Shown here: positions 20,201 through 35,200 of the stretch, in pieces
How the letters are laid out: the number at the start of each line of letters is the position of its first letter
How positions within the stretch are numbered: the stretch's first letter is position 1
Assembly: GCF_032854445.1 (NCBI RefSeq)
Contig: NC_088299.1
Span: forward strand, 8,737,608 to 8,797,607
Direction of reading: 5' to 3'
Source: Liolophura sinensis
Lineage: Eukaryota > Mollusca > Polyplacophora > Chitonida > Chitonidae
DNA: 60,000 nt
The notes under the pieces: model-generated
Told to the model about the DNA's origin: nothing
What the model saw: the letters and a program-made list of their open reading frames with translations, nothing else
Databases searched by the model: none
Position numbers and translations under genes: made by a program

Positions 20201-23200
20201 GGGCAGAGGTCATCAGGGCAGAGGTCAATTGACACCAGGACCACAACTGATGTACAAGGTTCCCCAGTCCACTGTGATGAGCAGCTATCTGTGAAAAAAA
20301 AGACAATGCAAGCAAATCTGCAATAACTGTGACATCCCCCCAAAAAGATATCTTCTTCAACTGACCAACCATCCTACTGACAGATCACTTCTAAGGCTGC
20401 TTGTTGAAGATTATCACACAATTAAGTGATGGTCAAGGTAGTTCAGAGGTCAAGGCAGTTCAGAGGTCACCTGATAGCTGGTTCAATGTTGGTGTCTTGG
20501 ATTCTTAGATGTGCAATGTCTTTATTTAGTTCATCATAGAATAATGCCCTACTCAACAATTTTTCTTTTATTCATAAAATCAACTTTGATACAAATGTTT
20601 AATTTAATCACAATGAAAACTGCATCTGAAGAATTTTCGTGTATTCATCACTTATCTTTACCTTCACTTTCATGTCTCCATACATGAAGTTCTTCAACAA
20701 ATCAAACATGCTAATAATTTCCAGAGAGATGGGGTCTTCCTAGAAACAATACAAGATATATATAGGTTTCATTATGAGCAAAATAAAACACTTCGATTAC
20801 AAAAGTCAATAAAGTATCTGTCCAAAATCTAATACACGTATAATGGCTTAGCCAATGGTCTTTGTAAGATTTCTTTAACATAAACTGCTACGTTTTATGT
20901 TTTTGACGAAACTATGATGGATGTTTGTTTTTATTTATTTATGTGATTTATGTTTTATACCGTACTCAGGAATAGGATGGCAGCCAGAATTGCGATGGGA
21001 AGAAAGCAGGCAGAGCCCAGGGTAAACCAACAACCATCTCCTATTATGTTTAAATCGGCCAATTAATTGGCCTTTATAGTCAGGTGTATTTTGGTCAGTC
21101 TAAAAAGAATAATGTACTCAAAAGTATAAAATCCTTTTTGCTTTTCCACAGTTCATTTACATGAAAAAGAATGACGAAATAAAGGAGATACCTTTTTCTT
21201 GCTGCCTTGTTTGGCCAGTGATGGAGGGTCCAGGTTAAGTTTGGCATTCAGTTGTCTCACCTGGTTGACTAGGCTCTCTACTAGCCCACCTGTACTCATA
21301 CATAATAACACAGAAGTTTTTGTCAGAGTATTACACACTTTTTCCAACAAAAACCCCTATTACAGCAATATCCAGCGTCACTGCTTGTACAAATTCAACC
21401 ATGAATACAGTCAACTATTAAGAGTCCTGAACAGGTCAGTTGCCCGATTTTGGTGTACATCTTTTTAATTTTAATTCAAACACTTTATGAGTTTATCTTT
21501 TTCCAGACAATGCCAAGTGCGTCCAAGTCAAATTGAAATTGAGCCTTAGCAAAGTTTGTCTTGTTGTTGATGTGCCAATAACATTTTTGTTAAATGAGAC
21601 AATATTGTCTATGTTATTCACGAATAACTAGGTGATATAAAATCAGAACTACTTTAGCATTAAAGGAAAGATGTTTTTGTGGCGCACGGCTTTAACATGA
21701 TGAGGACAGCACACTTGAAAAGAAGAAGAACAGAATGGATTTCAGATCTAAACTTCAGCCAACTTTCAACATACACCTTCAAATATATTGTTTGCAAGGA
21801 ATGTTTTAAGTTTTGGGCTTTCGCCCAAAGTGTCTTATTGAAACATGTCCCGGAAACAAACCAATCACAGCACTTAAAGAAAGCAGCAATATTTTATAAA
21901 GTTATTTAGAAAGAGGGTTGGAAAGAGACCACAGACATTTTTTTTTTCTGACATGTTTGGTAACTGAGAATCAACTTTTAATCAGTAGTTCTTATGAGGG
22001 CATGGGAGGGGCCATGACAGAGTTATTTAACTGTTATAATTAACAGGCAAAACAGGGTTTAGGTGATAAAAACGGAAAAAGCCCTCAAGTTGTAGAAATA
22101 ACACCCACCTGAGCAGCTAAAACTGATAACATAGCAATGCTTTCAACTTGCCCAATTTTGCTTACACTGAACTGTGATATACCAATTGTATAACGTCACA
22201 AAAACAGGAAGTTGTGCTTTTATGCTGTGGGATACTTTGTCGATGCTTATATACATTTAGTCTAGTCTTTTAAACTTCTGACAAATTATGTAAAGCTGGT
22301 CCATTCATCTTAATTCAAATCCATTGAAATGTTTTACATTAACTACATATCTACATATGTCCATGAGATACGCATGAAACATGGTTATCCAATTTTCAGG
22401 AAACCAGGGGAATCTTTTACAGAGCCATTTTAAATCTAAAACTTTAATCTACTTTAAGAAACAAAATATTTGAAGCTGGATGCTAAAACTCAGAAATTGT
22501 ACTACCACAGCACAGAATCACAGGTCAAAACTCTTTTCGATTTGAGGCATATATTTAAGAGTTTAATTTGAATTACAATTTTAGGCTAAGTGGAAATTAC
22601 TGTTGGAAATAAGTTTCTGGTTTTCGAAATGCTTACCATCCAGTGCTGTAGACTTTGCAGCATGGCTAAGGGCCAGCAGAAGTCTGAAGGCATTGTTGAC
22701 CATGGTCTTCTCTTTAGAGTTTGCCCCAGGGGTGGAGGTGAGAGCAACGCTCTCATATGCCTCCAGTAAACATTCGCACAACACACTACCTGTGCATTTC
22801 CTCGATGTGTCATCAGGAGCTGAACAAAATTTATGAACATAAAATTCAAAATAAATAATTTGTTTATTATATTAATATTTTATGTTGTACTGGAGAATTT
22901 TTCAGAGGATAACTTTCCCACTTGTGAGGTACAGATAGGCAATATTAGCAGAATACAAGCTGTCTTCAAAGGAAGTTAGGGTATGCAAACAGTCCTAAGA
23001 GTGTAAACTGCTTTTTGTTCCCTCACCAACAGTCAAATTGGGGGAATCCCCAAATTGGGGGAATCCCCAAATTGCAAGGCTGAACCTGATAGAGGACCTC
23101 ATGTGTTCAACTGATTGAGAGAAAAGCATCTTAACCACTTGTCATTGACTCACTCCTGGGGGCCTCCGTGGCTGGGTGGTTAAGCCTGTCAGCCCAGCCC

Positions 23201-26200
23201 AATAACTTGAGGCCTCTCAATAATGCGGTCACCGTGATATGAAGTCCAGCCCATGATGCCTTCCTATGTGGGACCATCTCCCAGCAACCTGTGGATGGCT
23301 GTGGGTTTCCCCGGGCTCTGGCCAGTTTTCTCCCACCAAAATGCTGGCCTCCGTCGTATAAGTGAAATACTCTTGAGTACTGCATAAAACACTAGTCAAA
23401 CAAATAAACAAACTGAACCACTCCCATATCTATGATCAGTCAATGAAAATATATGCACAACATGAGTATGTTTTGTGTTTTTGTTTACTTTGTTAAAATG
23501 TAAAAGTATATGTAAAAAGTATATGTAACAGAGAATTTGTAAAAACATACATCCAAAATTTCTTCCACTTTTTACCAATGTTTACACAATATCAACTTAC
23601 CTCCCTTGTCAAGGAGAACTTTCCAGCTAATTTGACTGTTGGAGGTTGATTTGGCCTCGGTAGAAAAGAGGACGGCCAGGAACTGAAGGCAACTGGTGTA
23701 CAAGTCCTTGTTGCCTTTACCTCTTGACTTCAGTATTATCTGAGCATTGTCTGAAATATCCATCAAGTGTTAGAAATATTACTGACTTCCATGTATAAAG
23801 CAGATGCTAAACATCCTATACTCTCTGTCTTTTTGATCACTTTTTGCTTTACCCAATTTTTATCTATCATCGATTGATTCCCATGGTCTTCTGTTAAGGA
23901 AATATCGGCTTCATATATACAGCATAACTGTTTAAAAAAAATCGTGCTGACATACATGTAGCACATGACAAATCAACACCACGCAGTCTGCAAAAAATGT
24001 GTTACACTAATTCCTCAACTTTTTCGCATATAAAAGAGTAATTTTCAGTGCAATGGATGCACATTTTTAATTTGATTTTGGAGGCAAATCTACCTTGGTT
24101 GGGTTGGACAATTTTAGAGCTTCACAGAAACTATAGTTTTATCAGTCTACACGGAATATTGCCTTCAGAATATGCTTGAATAAACACCTTGCAAACATGC
24201 AAAAATGTTGAAGAATTGCAGTATGCTTTATGAAGATAAAAGACTAAAAAAGGAAGTCTTGCAAAAATCAGGTTCAGAATATTACATATATACCCGACTT
24301 TTGTCAGAATACTATCATTTAAGTATATTTCTACGACTTTTGTCAGAATACTATCATTTAAGTATATTTCTACGACTTTTGTCAGAATACTATCCTTTAA
24401 GTATATTTATACGACTTTTGTCAGAATACTATCCTTTAAGTATATTTATATGATTTTTGTCAGAATACTATCCTTTAAGTATATTTCTACGACTTTCGTC
24501 AGAATACTGTCATTTAAGTATATTTCTACGACTTTTGTCAGAATACTATCATTTAAGTATATTTATACGACTTTCGTCAGAATACTGTCATTTAAGTATA
24601 TTTCTACGACTTTTGTCAGAATACTATCATTTAAGTATATTTCTATGACTTTTGTCAGAATACTATCATTTAAGTATATTTCTACGACTTTTGTCAGAAT
24701 ACTATCCTTTAAGTATATTTATACGACTTTTGTCAAAATACCATCCTTTAAGTATATTTATACGACTTTTGTCAGAATACTATCCTTTAAGTATATTTCT
24801 ACGACTTTTGTCAGAATACTATCCTTTAAGTATATTTCTACGACTTTTGTCAGAATACTATCCTTTAAGTATATTTCTACGACTTTTGTCAGAATACCAT
24901 CCTTTAAGTATATTTCTATGAATTTTGTCAGAATACCATCCTTTAAGTATATTTATACGACTTTTGTCAGAATACTATCCTTTAAGTATATTTCTACGAC
25001 TTTTGTCAGAATACTGTCATTTAAGTATATTTCTACGACTTTTGTCAGAATACTATCATTTAAGTATATTTATACGACTTTTGTCAGAATACTATCCTTT
25101 AAGTATATTTATACGACTTTTGTCAGAATACTATCATTTTAAGTATATTTATATGACTTTTGTCAGAATACTATCATTTAAGTATATTTATATGACTTTT
25201 GTCAGAATACTATCCTTTAAGTATATTTCTACGACTTTTGTCAGAATAATATCATGTAAGTATATTTACACGACTTTTGTCAGAATACTATCATTTTAAG
25301 TATATTTCTATGACTTTTGTCAGAATACTATCCTTTAAGTATATTTATATGACTTTTGTCAGAATACTATCCTTTAAGTATATTTCTACGACTTTTGTCA
25401 GAATAATATCATGTAAGTATATTTATACGACTTTTGTCAGAATACTATCATTTAAGTATATTTATATGACTTTTGTCAGAATACTATCCTTTAAGTATAT
25501 TTCTATGACTTTTGTCAGAATAATATCATGTAAGTATATTTATACGACTTTTGTCAGAATANNNNNNNNNNNNNNNNNNNNNNNNNNNNNNNNNNNNNNN
25601 NNNNNNNNNNNNNNNNNNNNNNNNNNNNNNNNNNNNNNNNNNNNNNNNNNNNNNNNNNNNNNNNNNNNNNNNNNNNNNNNNNNNNNNNNNNNNNNNNNNN
25701 NNNNNNNNNNNNNNNNNNNNNNNNNNNNNNNNNNNNNNNNNNNNNNNNNNNNNNNNNNNNNACTATCCTTTAAGTATATTTCTACGACTTTTGTCAGAAT
25801 ACTATCATTTTAAGTATATTTGTATGACTTTCGTCAGAATAATATCATGTAAGTATATTTCTACGACTTTTGTCAGAATACTATCATTTAAGTATATTTC
25901 TATGACTTTTGTCAGAATAATGTCATTCAAGTATATTTCTACGACTTTTGTCAGAATACTATCATTTTAAGTATATTTCTATGACTTTTGTCAGAATACT
26001 ATCATTTAAGTATATTTCTATGACTTTTGTCAGAATACTATTCTTTAAGTATATTTCTATGACTTTTGTCAGAATACCATCCTTTAAGTATATTTATACG
26101 ACTTTTGTCAGAATACTATCCTTTAAGTATATTTCTATGACTTTTGTCAGAATAATATCCTTTAAGTATATTTCTACAACTTTTGTCAGAATAATATCAT

Positions 26201-29200
26201 GTAAGTATATTTATACGACTTTTGTCAGAATACTATCATTTTAAGTATATTTCTACGACTTTTGTCAGAATAATATCATGTAAGTATATTTATACGACTT
26301 TTGTCAGAATACTGTCATTTAAGTATATTTCTACGACTTTTGTCAGAATACTATCATTTAAGTATATTTCTATGACTTTTGTCAGAATACTATCATTTTA
26401 AGTATATTTCTATGACTTTTGTCAGAATACTATCATTTAAGTATATTTCTACGACTTTTGTCAGAATACTATCCTTTAAGTATATTTCTACGACTTTTGT
26501 CAGAATAATATCATGTAAGTATATTTATACGACTTTTGTCAGAATACTATCATTTTAAGTATATTTGTATGACTTTTGTCAGAATACTATCCTTTAAGTA
26601 TATTTCTACGACTTTTGTCAGAATACTATCCTTTAAGTATATTTCTATGACTTTTGTCAGAATACCATCCTTTAAGTATATTTATACGACTTTTGTCAGA
26701 ATACTATCCTTTAAGTATATTTATACGACTTTTGTCAGAATACTATCCTTTAAGTATATTTATACGACTTTCGTCAGAATACTGTCATTTAAGTATATTT
26801 CTACGACTTTTGTCAGAATACTATCATTTTAAGTATATTTATACGACTTTTGTCAGAATACTATCATTTAAGTATATTTATACGACTTTTTGTCAGAATA
26901 CTATCATTTAAGTATATTTCTATGACTTTTGTCAGAATACTATCATTTAAGTATATTTATACAACTTTTGTCAGAATACTATCCTTTAAGTATATTTCTA
27001 CGACTTTTGTCAGAATACTATCCTTTAAGTATATTGGATTAAATATGTGTATAAAGATGCTCTTTCATGCGTGAAAAGATTCAGCAATTAGAGTAGATCC
27101 AGATTTAATGCTCACCCATGACAACTTGCCAGTTCTCCTTCACTACAACTGCTGCTACATTCTTCAGGGTTGTCAAAGACGAGTTCAGGATGTAGGTCAG
27201 CAGTGTGTATACAGACTGAAGAAGTTGGTCAGACTGACGGTGTGTGGACGGCTGACCCTGGAAGCGCAGCCCACAGAGGCTGGTCAGAGACCTCAGCCCG
27301 TTCTGTTGGAGAATTGCCTCCTGACAGAGCTCAGGTCTGGAGGAGCCCAAGAGCAGTTTGCTGAGCTTAGCAAGGGAGGTAATCATGTCCAGCAGATCAG
27401 CAAACACTAGCTCATATCGCATGACTTGTCCCTCTTGTGACATCTCTGCACAGTAGGCCTCCAGCAAGTCCACGTCAATCAAACTGCAAGAAGGAACACA
27501 GCTGCTTGTATACATGCATGCAGTAATAACTTGTATTTTCACCTTTATAAATAATGCCTGTGAATTTCAGTAGATTAGCTCAGTTGGTCAGCGCATTAGC
27601 GCAACGTAATTATCCAGAAGCCTCTCACCAACGCAGTCGCTGTGAGTTCAAGTCCAGCTCATGCTGGCTTCCTCTCCGGCCGTACGTGGGAAGATCTGCC
27701 AGTAACCTGCAGTCTGTTGAGGGTTTCCCCCAGGCTCTGCCGGGCTTCCTCCTACCATAATGCTGGCCGCCATCGTACAAGTGAAATATTCTTGAGTATG
27801 GTATAAAACACCCATCAAATAAATAAATTCAGTAGCTTAATGTGTAGCAAATACATATAAAGTTATTTCTTAATTCATTTATTTAGCTGATATAATATAA
27901 GTTGTTTCAATCCTAGATGTACATTTTGGGGCAAAAAACAAAAAACGTTCACCAACAGTGCTCTACACAGCCCACCTTTGAATTCAGCATTTGATTTAAA
28001 CAGCCACTGAAGGCTGGGCACAAATAGTACAGGTATGAGCCTGATATTGACCCAGAGGCAATAATTTGACCTTTTTCTTGGTACAAAATGCATAAAATTT
28101 GACTTGATTAGTGATAACGGATTTTGGTCAAAAATCTCTTGAACAGCTTTCTTAACTTTTGAACAAAAAAGTTCATTTTACCAAAGGGCATAAGTAAAAG
28201 CCTTAGAAGTACAACATACAAAACAAACATACATGTACTGACCGACAGACAGACATGCTCAGACCACTACCATACTTGAAGACTGTACATTTGAGTCCCC
28301 GTGGTTAAACTTCTGGGTGAACTCTACCTGAAGAGAGAGTGCAGAATGGCCTCATGTTTGAGAGAGTTGAGGGTGTCTTGAGGGGCTAGGAGCATAAGGT
28401 TGCGGAGAAGGAGACACACAGCTGATATCAGGCTGGGTGTGGTCACACCCTGGTACTCCCCACTCTCCTGGGAGTCAGGTAGGCTGCTCACTGACATCTC
28501 ACCACCCATTTGGGCACCTGTAGGGTTAGATATTTATTAGCATATCATAAGAATTTCCTTTGTTTGCCTATGAAACAGTTTGTTTATTTATTTATTTTTT
28601 TGATTGGTGTATTACGCCGTACTCAAGAATATTTCACTTATGCATATATGTATGTATGTATGCTTGGGGTTTTATGTCATACTTGATCACTGTGAAAATA
28701 GTTATTTTGTGTAAAATCATTTCTGGTGACCTACCTTGAATTATTTTAAAAAATCATAATGGATTTTGCTGTGACAATAATAATGTGAAAAAATTTTGGA
28801 AATTATGGTCTCAAATCCCACCTTAGAAGACAACTGATTTTGTGGAATTTCTTAGGTAAAAAAAAAAATAATAATAATTTGAAGTATTTCTGGACATTTT
28901 ATGTACATATTAAAAAAAGCAAAATGCATCCCAGAAGGACATATTCTGTGAGCAGTTACAGTCATGTTTACATAGGTAAAGGGATTGTTGTTCTGTGTGA
29001 TTCTGCGCAACCTTGCCCGAAAACCTATAAATATTTGTGTATAAATCTAGTGCTTACCAAACATGCTGGGTGTACTCTGTGTGGTTGCAGTCACTGGGGT
29101 TGCCACAGACCGAGTGCCCACCCTGCCCTGCTGTCTCCCCAGATGAGAGTTACTTATCAGGCTCTGGGTTGGTGTAGAGGTGTACAGCTGAAATCATGGA

Positions 29201-32200
29201 GAGGAATGGTAAGTGAAACAGCCTTTGGATCAAATGGTACTGGATAATAGAATGACCTTGAGATAAAAAAAGGAGGCTGGGGTAATAAAAACACCCAGAG
29301 GAGCAGATTGTACTGAATAATAAAATAGCCTGGAATGACCCTGAAAAAAAAAAAAAACAGAGGCTAAGGTCAAAAATGTTCAAAGCGTAATTTTTCCTTG
29401 ATTTTCACAAGACTACTCTCATGTCTTCAAAATACATTAATAGTTAAGTTATGCAAACTGAGAGGAATGACCTTGAGAACAGAGATCTGTTGAAAATCAA
29501 AAGGAAAAAAATATGATGCTCTGGTAATAAAAATGACGACTTTGTCATCTGCCAGTCACTCTGGAAGTTTCAGTCAATTTCCTGTTTTCCATACATAAGA
29601 CAGGACATCGTACGTTTTCGTGGCTTGACACGTGGCTTAATTCAGATCAAACATACTTTTTCACTCCACGGTACATGTACTTCCACAGTAGACTCACCCC
29701 ACCTCAATTCACAATGTGGGTTTCCCCCCGGGCACTGCCAGGTTTCCTCCCACCATAAAGCTGGCCGCAGTCATATAGGTGAAATATTCTTGAGTACGGC
29801 TCAATCTTCACAGCCCGAAGCACATGGTTGTGACTGTTCTTATTATGGAGAATCAAACCAAAACATTATTAAAGAACGGCAATAAATTTTTCATAATAGT
29901 ATTTATAGTAATAGTAAAAGCCCAGTATCTGAGAAGAAGAACTCAGTTCCTACCTGTCTGTTTGACTGATGAGCTGTTTGACCTCCTATCCCCACACTGG
30001 TAACAGTAGGTCTGCTCATCACACTGGATTCTGTAGCACAAACAGGAATGGCAAATCACATGTAAAAGCAGTGGTGCTAAAATTGAGGTTTACCAGCTGT
30101 TCCATTCAACAAGTTCTATCAGAACGTAGGGGCATGAACATTAACGCTACGATTAAGACACGGAAACTCAAAATACTTTGTCAAATTTCATAAATTAATA
30201 GTTTAATAATTGTAACTTCACTCTATTCCGAATCCGTAATTTCTTCTTCTGTAAAGTACGGCAGTCATATTTTCCTGAATTTGATTGCAAACAAGTCACA
30301 ATACACAAAAGATCAGAACTAAAACATAGCCCCTACGCACTTCGCAACAAAACCTAGTGTTAATGCTACAGATTAAAGGTGTGTAGTTACACCTATCTAG
30401 GGTAGTGATCGTGGCCTGTGATGTAGTGTTTGGGCCCGGGGGAATATTGGCTATGCTGACTTGGTGGGTAAAAGTGTGTAGTTACTTAGGGTAGTGATGG
30501 TGGTCTATGCTGACTGGGTGGGTAAGTTTAGTTACCTATGGCAGTGATGGTGGCCTGTGATGTAGCGTGTGAGCCTTGCTAGGGACTGCTGGCTAAACTG
30601 ATAAAAGTGTGTAGTTTCCTAGGGTAGTGATGGTGGTCTGTGATGTAGCGTGTGAGCCTTGCTAGGGACTGCTGGCTGCACTGATAAAAGTGTGTAGTTA
30701 CGTAGGGCAACTACTGAGTCCTGCTGGGGACTGCTGGCTACACTGATCGGGTGGAAAAAATGTGTAGTTACCTAGGGCAGTGATGGTGGTCAGTGATGTA
30801 GGGTGTGAGCCCGGGGGACTGCTGGCTACACAGACGGGGTGGAAAAAGTGTGTAGTTACCTAGGGCAGTGATGGTGGTCTGTGATGTAGCGTGTGAGCCC
30901 AGGGGACTGCTGGCTAAACTGATAAAAGTGTGTAGTTACCCAGGGCAGTGATGGTGGTCAGTGATGTAGGGTGTGAGCCCGGGGGACTGCTGGCTACACT
31001 GATGGGGTGGAAAAAATGTGTAGTTACCTAGGGTAATGATGGTTGTCTGTGATGTAGCGTGTGAGCCCGGGGGACTGCTGGCTAAACTGATAAAAGTGTG
31101 TAGTTACCCAGGGCAGTGATGGTGGTCAGTGATGTAGCGTGTGAGCCCAGGGGGCTGCTGGCTACACTGATGGGGTGGAAAAAATGTGTAGTTACCTAGG
31201 GTAATGATGGTTGTCTGTGATGTAGCGTGTGAGCCCGGGGGACTGCTGGCTACACTGACGGGGTGGAAAAAGTGTGTAGTTACCTAGGGCAGTGATGGTG
31301 CTCTGTGATGTAGCGTGTGAGCCCGGGGGACTGCTGGCTACACTGATGGGGTGGAAAAAGTGTGTAGTTACCTAGGGCAGTGATGGTGGTCTGTGATGTA
31401 GCGTGTGAGCCCAGGGGACTGCTGGCTAAACTGATAAAAGTGTGTAGTTACCCAGGGCAGTGATGGTGGTCAGTGATGTAGGGTGTGAGCCCGGGGGACT
31501 GCTGGCTACACAGACGGGGTGGAAAAAGTGTGTAGTTACCTAGGGCAGTGGTGCTCTGTGATGTAGCGTGTGAGCCCGGGGGACTGCTGGCTACACTGAT
31601 GGGGTGGAAAAAATGTGTAGTTACCTAGGGCAGTGATGGTGGTCTGTGATGTAGCGTGTGAGCCCGGGGGACTGCTGGCTGCACTGACAGGGTGGAAAAA
31701 GTGTGTAGTTACCTAGGGTAGTGATGGTGGTCTGTGATGTAGCGTGTGAGCCCGGGGGACTGCTGGCTACACTGATGGGGTGGAAAAAGTGTGTAGTTAC
31801 CTAGGGTAGTGATGGTGGTCTGTGATGTAGCGTGTGAGCCCGGGGGACTGCTGGCTGCACTGACAGGGTGGAAAAAGTGTGTAGTTACCTAGGGTAGTGA
31901 TGGTGGTCTGTGATGTAGCGTGTGAGCCTGGAGGACTGCTGGCTACACTGACGGGGTGGGAAAAGTGTGTAGTTACCTAGGGTAATGATGGTTGTCTGTG
32001 ATGTAGCGTGTGAGCCCGGGGGACTGCTGGCTGCACTGACAGGGTGGAAAAAGTGTGTAGTTACCTAGGGTAGTGATGGTGGTCTGTGATGTAGCGTGTG
32101 AGCCTGGAGGACTGCTGGCTACACTGACGGGGTGGGAAAAGTGTGTAGTTACCTAGGGTAATGATGGTTGTCTGTGATGTAGCGTGTGAGCCCGGGGGAC

Positions 32201-35200
32201 TGCTGGCTGCACTGACAGGGTGGAAAAAGTGTGTAGTTACCTAGGGTAGTGATGGTGGTCTGTGATGTAGCGTGTGAGCCCGGGGGACTGCTGGCTACAC
32301 TGATGGGGTGGAAAAAGTGTGTAGTTACCTAGGGTAGTGATGGTGGTCTGTGATGTAGCGTGTGAGCCTGGAGGACTGCTGGCTACACTGACAGGATGGA
32401 TGGCCGGTTGGGGGAAGAAATTCTCACACAGTACTGTCATCTCCTGATAAAACTGGCTGTGGTGCAGCAGAGCCAATAACGCCGGCAGACCCACCAGAGA
32501 CAGCTATAACATCAGAATAGTTTATTTGCACAGTGATCTACCTGTATTATTTCTACACTTTGATACACATGTATATATTTTTTAAACATATTTCAGTTTG
32601 AGAGGTACTTTTGATACTATGTATTCAAGAGTAAATTATATTCAATTAGCTGGATTCCAACAACTTCAACATTTGTCAACAGCATAACATTGTTTTACTT
32701 ATTTATCTGTTAATTTTAATGCATAAATCTCAATAAATTCCATTACATGAAGGCTTCCATCTTTGCAGTCATGATGAAATACATTTAATAAAGATGGGAT
32801 TCTGACTACAACCGCAAAAATGGGCTAATAAATCTTGAGTATTAACCTCATATTCATTAATTACAAACTTTGCATAGCCTTACCATTTCCTAAACCTTTA
32901 CCCAGCAGTATTGTACTTACGCACATCTTTTATTGTACGGCTTTGGTTATCGCTAAGTTAAAAGAACCACAAAACTTTCAGGCCAACCGAGCAAAGACAT
33001 GTTAAAAACACACAGACTACGTTCTATTAGAAACAGAGAAGATAGGTTACAGTTACCCATGAATACAATTAACAGAAACCTTAAAAATTCTTTTCTCTTA
33101 GGATACACATTGTTTTCTTTTTTTTCTCTGAACAAAGATGGCAAATGGAAGGGAGATCTTGCTTCCATAATATTATGTGTCTCTGATCAACAGAAATTAT
33201 ACTTTCTTCTTTTGAGTCAACATCGCATGAGAGTTTTCTTTTTTTTCAATATCGCATGAGAGGAACAAAGTGAATCAAATGGACAGGAGATCTTGCTTAC
33301 ATCATACTCTGTGTCTGTGACTACAGGTCCCTGCCAGGCTGTCTGACTGCCCTCTTCGTTCACCAGGGTACCCCCACCGGGCATAGTCTGTGACGTCAGG
33401 TTAACCAGTAACAGGGCAGCCTGGCAAGGGGAGATAAAACAGGTTCAGCACTTGGAATATTCATTCATAACACTGGTCCGATAATATGCCTAGTGGAGAG
33501 ACTCACAAAACTGCTGCAATGAGAGATTGTTAATACAAATTACATGTAAAACCAGTTAAATTCCAGTGTCAGGACATCTTCGGTCACTCCCGGGATGCAC
33601 TACCTTTTTAGGTTTTATATATACAGTATGAACTAACTTCATATTGCTACACACAGAATATGTATTCTGACAGTAGGTATGTGGACTGTGGTATCGGGTG
33701 CAAAGAATATCTTGTGACATCATCAGCACCCGCCACTGTTAATATAATGAAAGACTTACAGCATAAAGAGTAAAACCAGTGAAGCAAGATCTGTGTGACT
33801 ATTGTCAAATGGTCACACATAAATGGTGAAATATGGCCTCTTGTCTATTTACCTCAGCTAGACTTTACTAACCGTTCGCTTGCACTTATGGCCAATAAAG
33901 CCAACCTTACAATTTCAATATGTTTAATTCTGTTCAAGAAAAACTTAATAAAAAATAGGTGAATGAATTCTTTTTCAGTCCTCTTTTTCTTTAAAAAATG
34001 ATTTAAAAATTTTACACTTTCACATGCTCTTATTGCCTATTCATTTACCTGTTGTCTGACGACGCTACACTCTGATTGGTCGAGAAGAATGCTAAAGGCC
34101 GCCCCCCATATTCCTCCTGGGATGTGTTTACAGTTAGAAGTCAGCATGATGCGACCTGACTCTGTAGAGGTCAAGGCCACTGCAATCCCCAGTCCAGCCG
34201 CTCTCACCTACGTACAGACAAAGAAGAGAATACATCCAGTGTTTAACTGTACAAAAACACACATGTACATGTATATAACACAAAAATGAGATTAGTTATA
34301 CGAAAGTAGTATATGAGAAATAATACAACCATGATCACAAACCTTATGTAAATATAGGAGCTGATTATAAATACTTTAATGATGTTTTAGCTGGTGAGGT
34401 ATTTTAAGTTTCATTTACCTTTTTATTATTAACTTTTCAGTTTTATTTAAATTGATTGGTGGTTTCCTTGTTTTCAGATTATGAGAAGATCAGCTCCTAC
34501 AAGGTTATGCCCAGCCTTAAAGGAAAGGACAACTCAGGGATCTCTTCTACGTTTTATTCAAAAAGAACAACTTGTTGTTTGTCGAAAACAACACAAAAGT
34601 GTTGCTGGTTATAAGACTGTTTCCCCTTTATAGAGGAAGACTGCATCACGCAGTCTCCTAATTACCATATTATCACTCTGAATTTCACCTACTCTTACTG
34701 TACCATGTGACCTGTCGGCTCTAACTGATTATATTTCTCATAACAAGGGCACCTACAAAAGGTGACGAACAAAGGAACAAATTAAGGTGTTTGATACAGA
34801 AGGACTACTATAACCTTCAGCAACAAAATGAGTTTGAACTCGAAACTCCTTTATTACATGTAGCACGCCTACCTCTGGGTCACGGTAAGCCCACAGGGTC
34901 AGCATCCAGTTCAGTCCAGGCTCCCCTACAGCGTCTGTCCCCTGGCGGGAGTACAGCCAGTTTTGAGGCCAGTCCTGTCCAGACATCAGCATATATCAAT
35001 ACAGAAAACTAAAGCAGGGAATGTGTTTTTCTGGTTATTGAAATTCAACTTTTCATGAAGACGATCATTTTAAGGACACCATGTCTTGTCAGATTACACG
35101 GATACTAGACAATGACTCCACACACTTTTAGAGTAGAAGGACACCAGATATGACACCGCACCATTTCAGAGTATACAGACACCTGGTTTGAGTATATGGA

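Noticed and set aside
24280-27034. CRISPR-like array
   Set aside because: Direct head-to-tail repeats with no unique spacers in an intron-containing eukaryotic gene.
24205-27074. Long + strand open frames (up to 230 codons, repetitive FVRILSFKYISTT-type protein)
   Set aside because: They exist only because the 39-bp satellite unit is divisible by three and has no stop. All three frames are open, there is no start context, and the region is an intron of RTTN on the other strand.
27108-27410. + strand open frame of 100 codons
   Set aside because: Antisense shadow of the largest RTTN exon, whose - strand reading fits rotatin and both intron phases.
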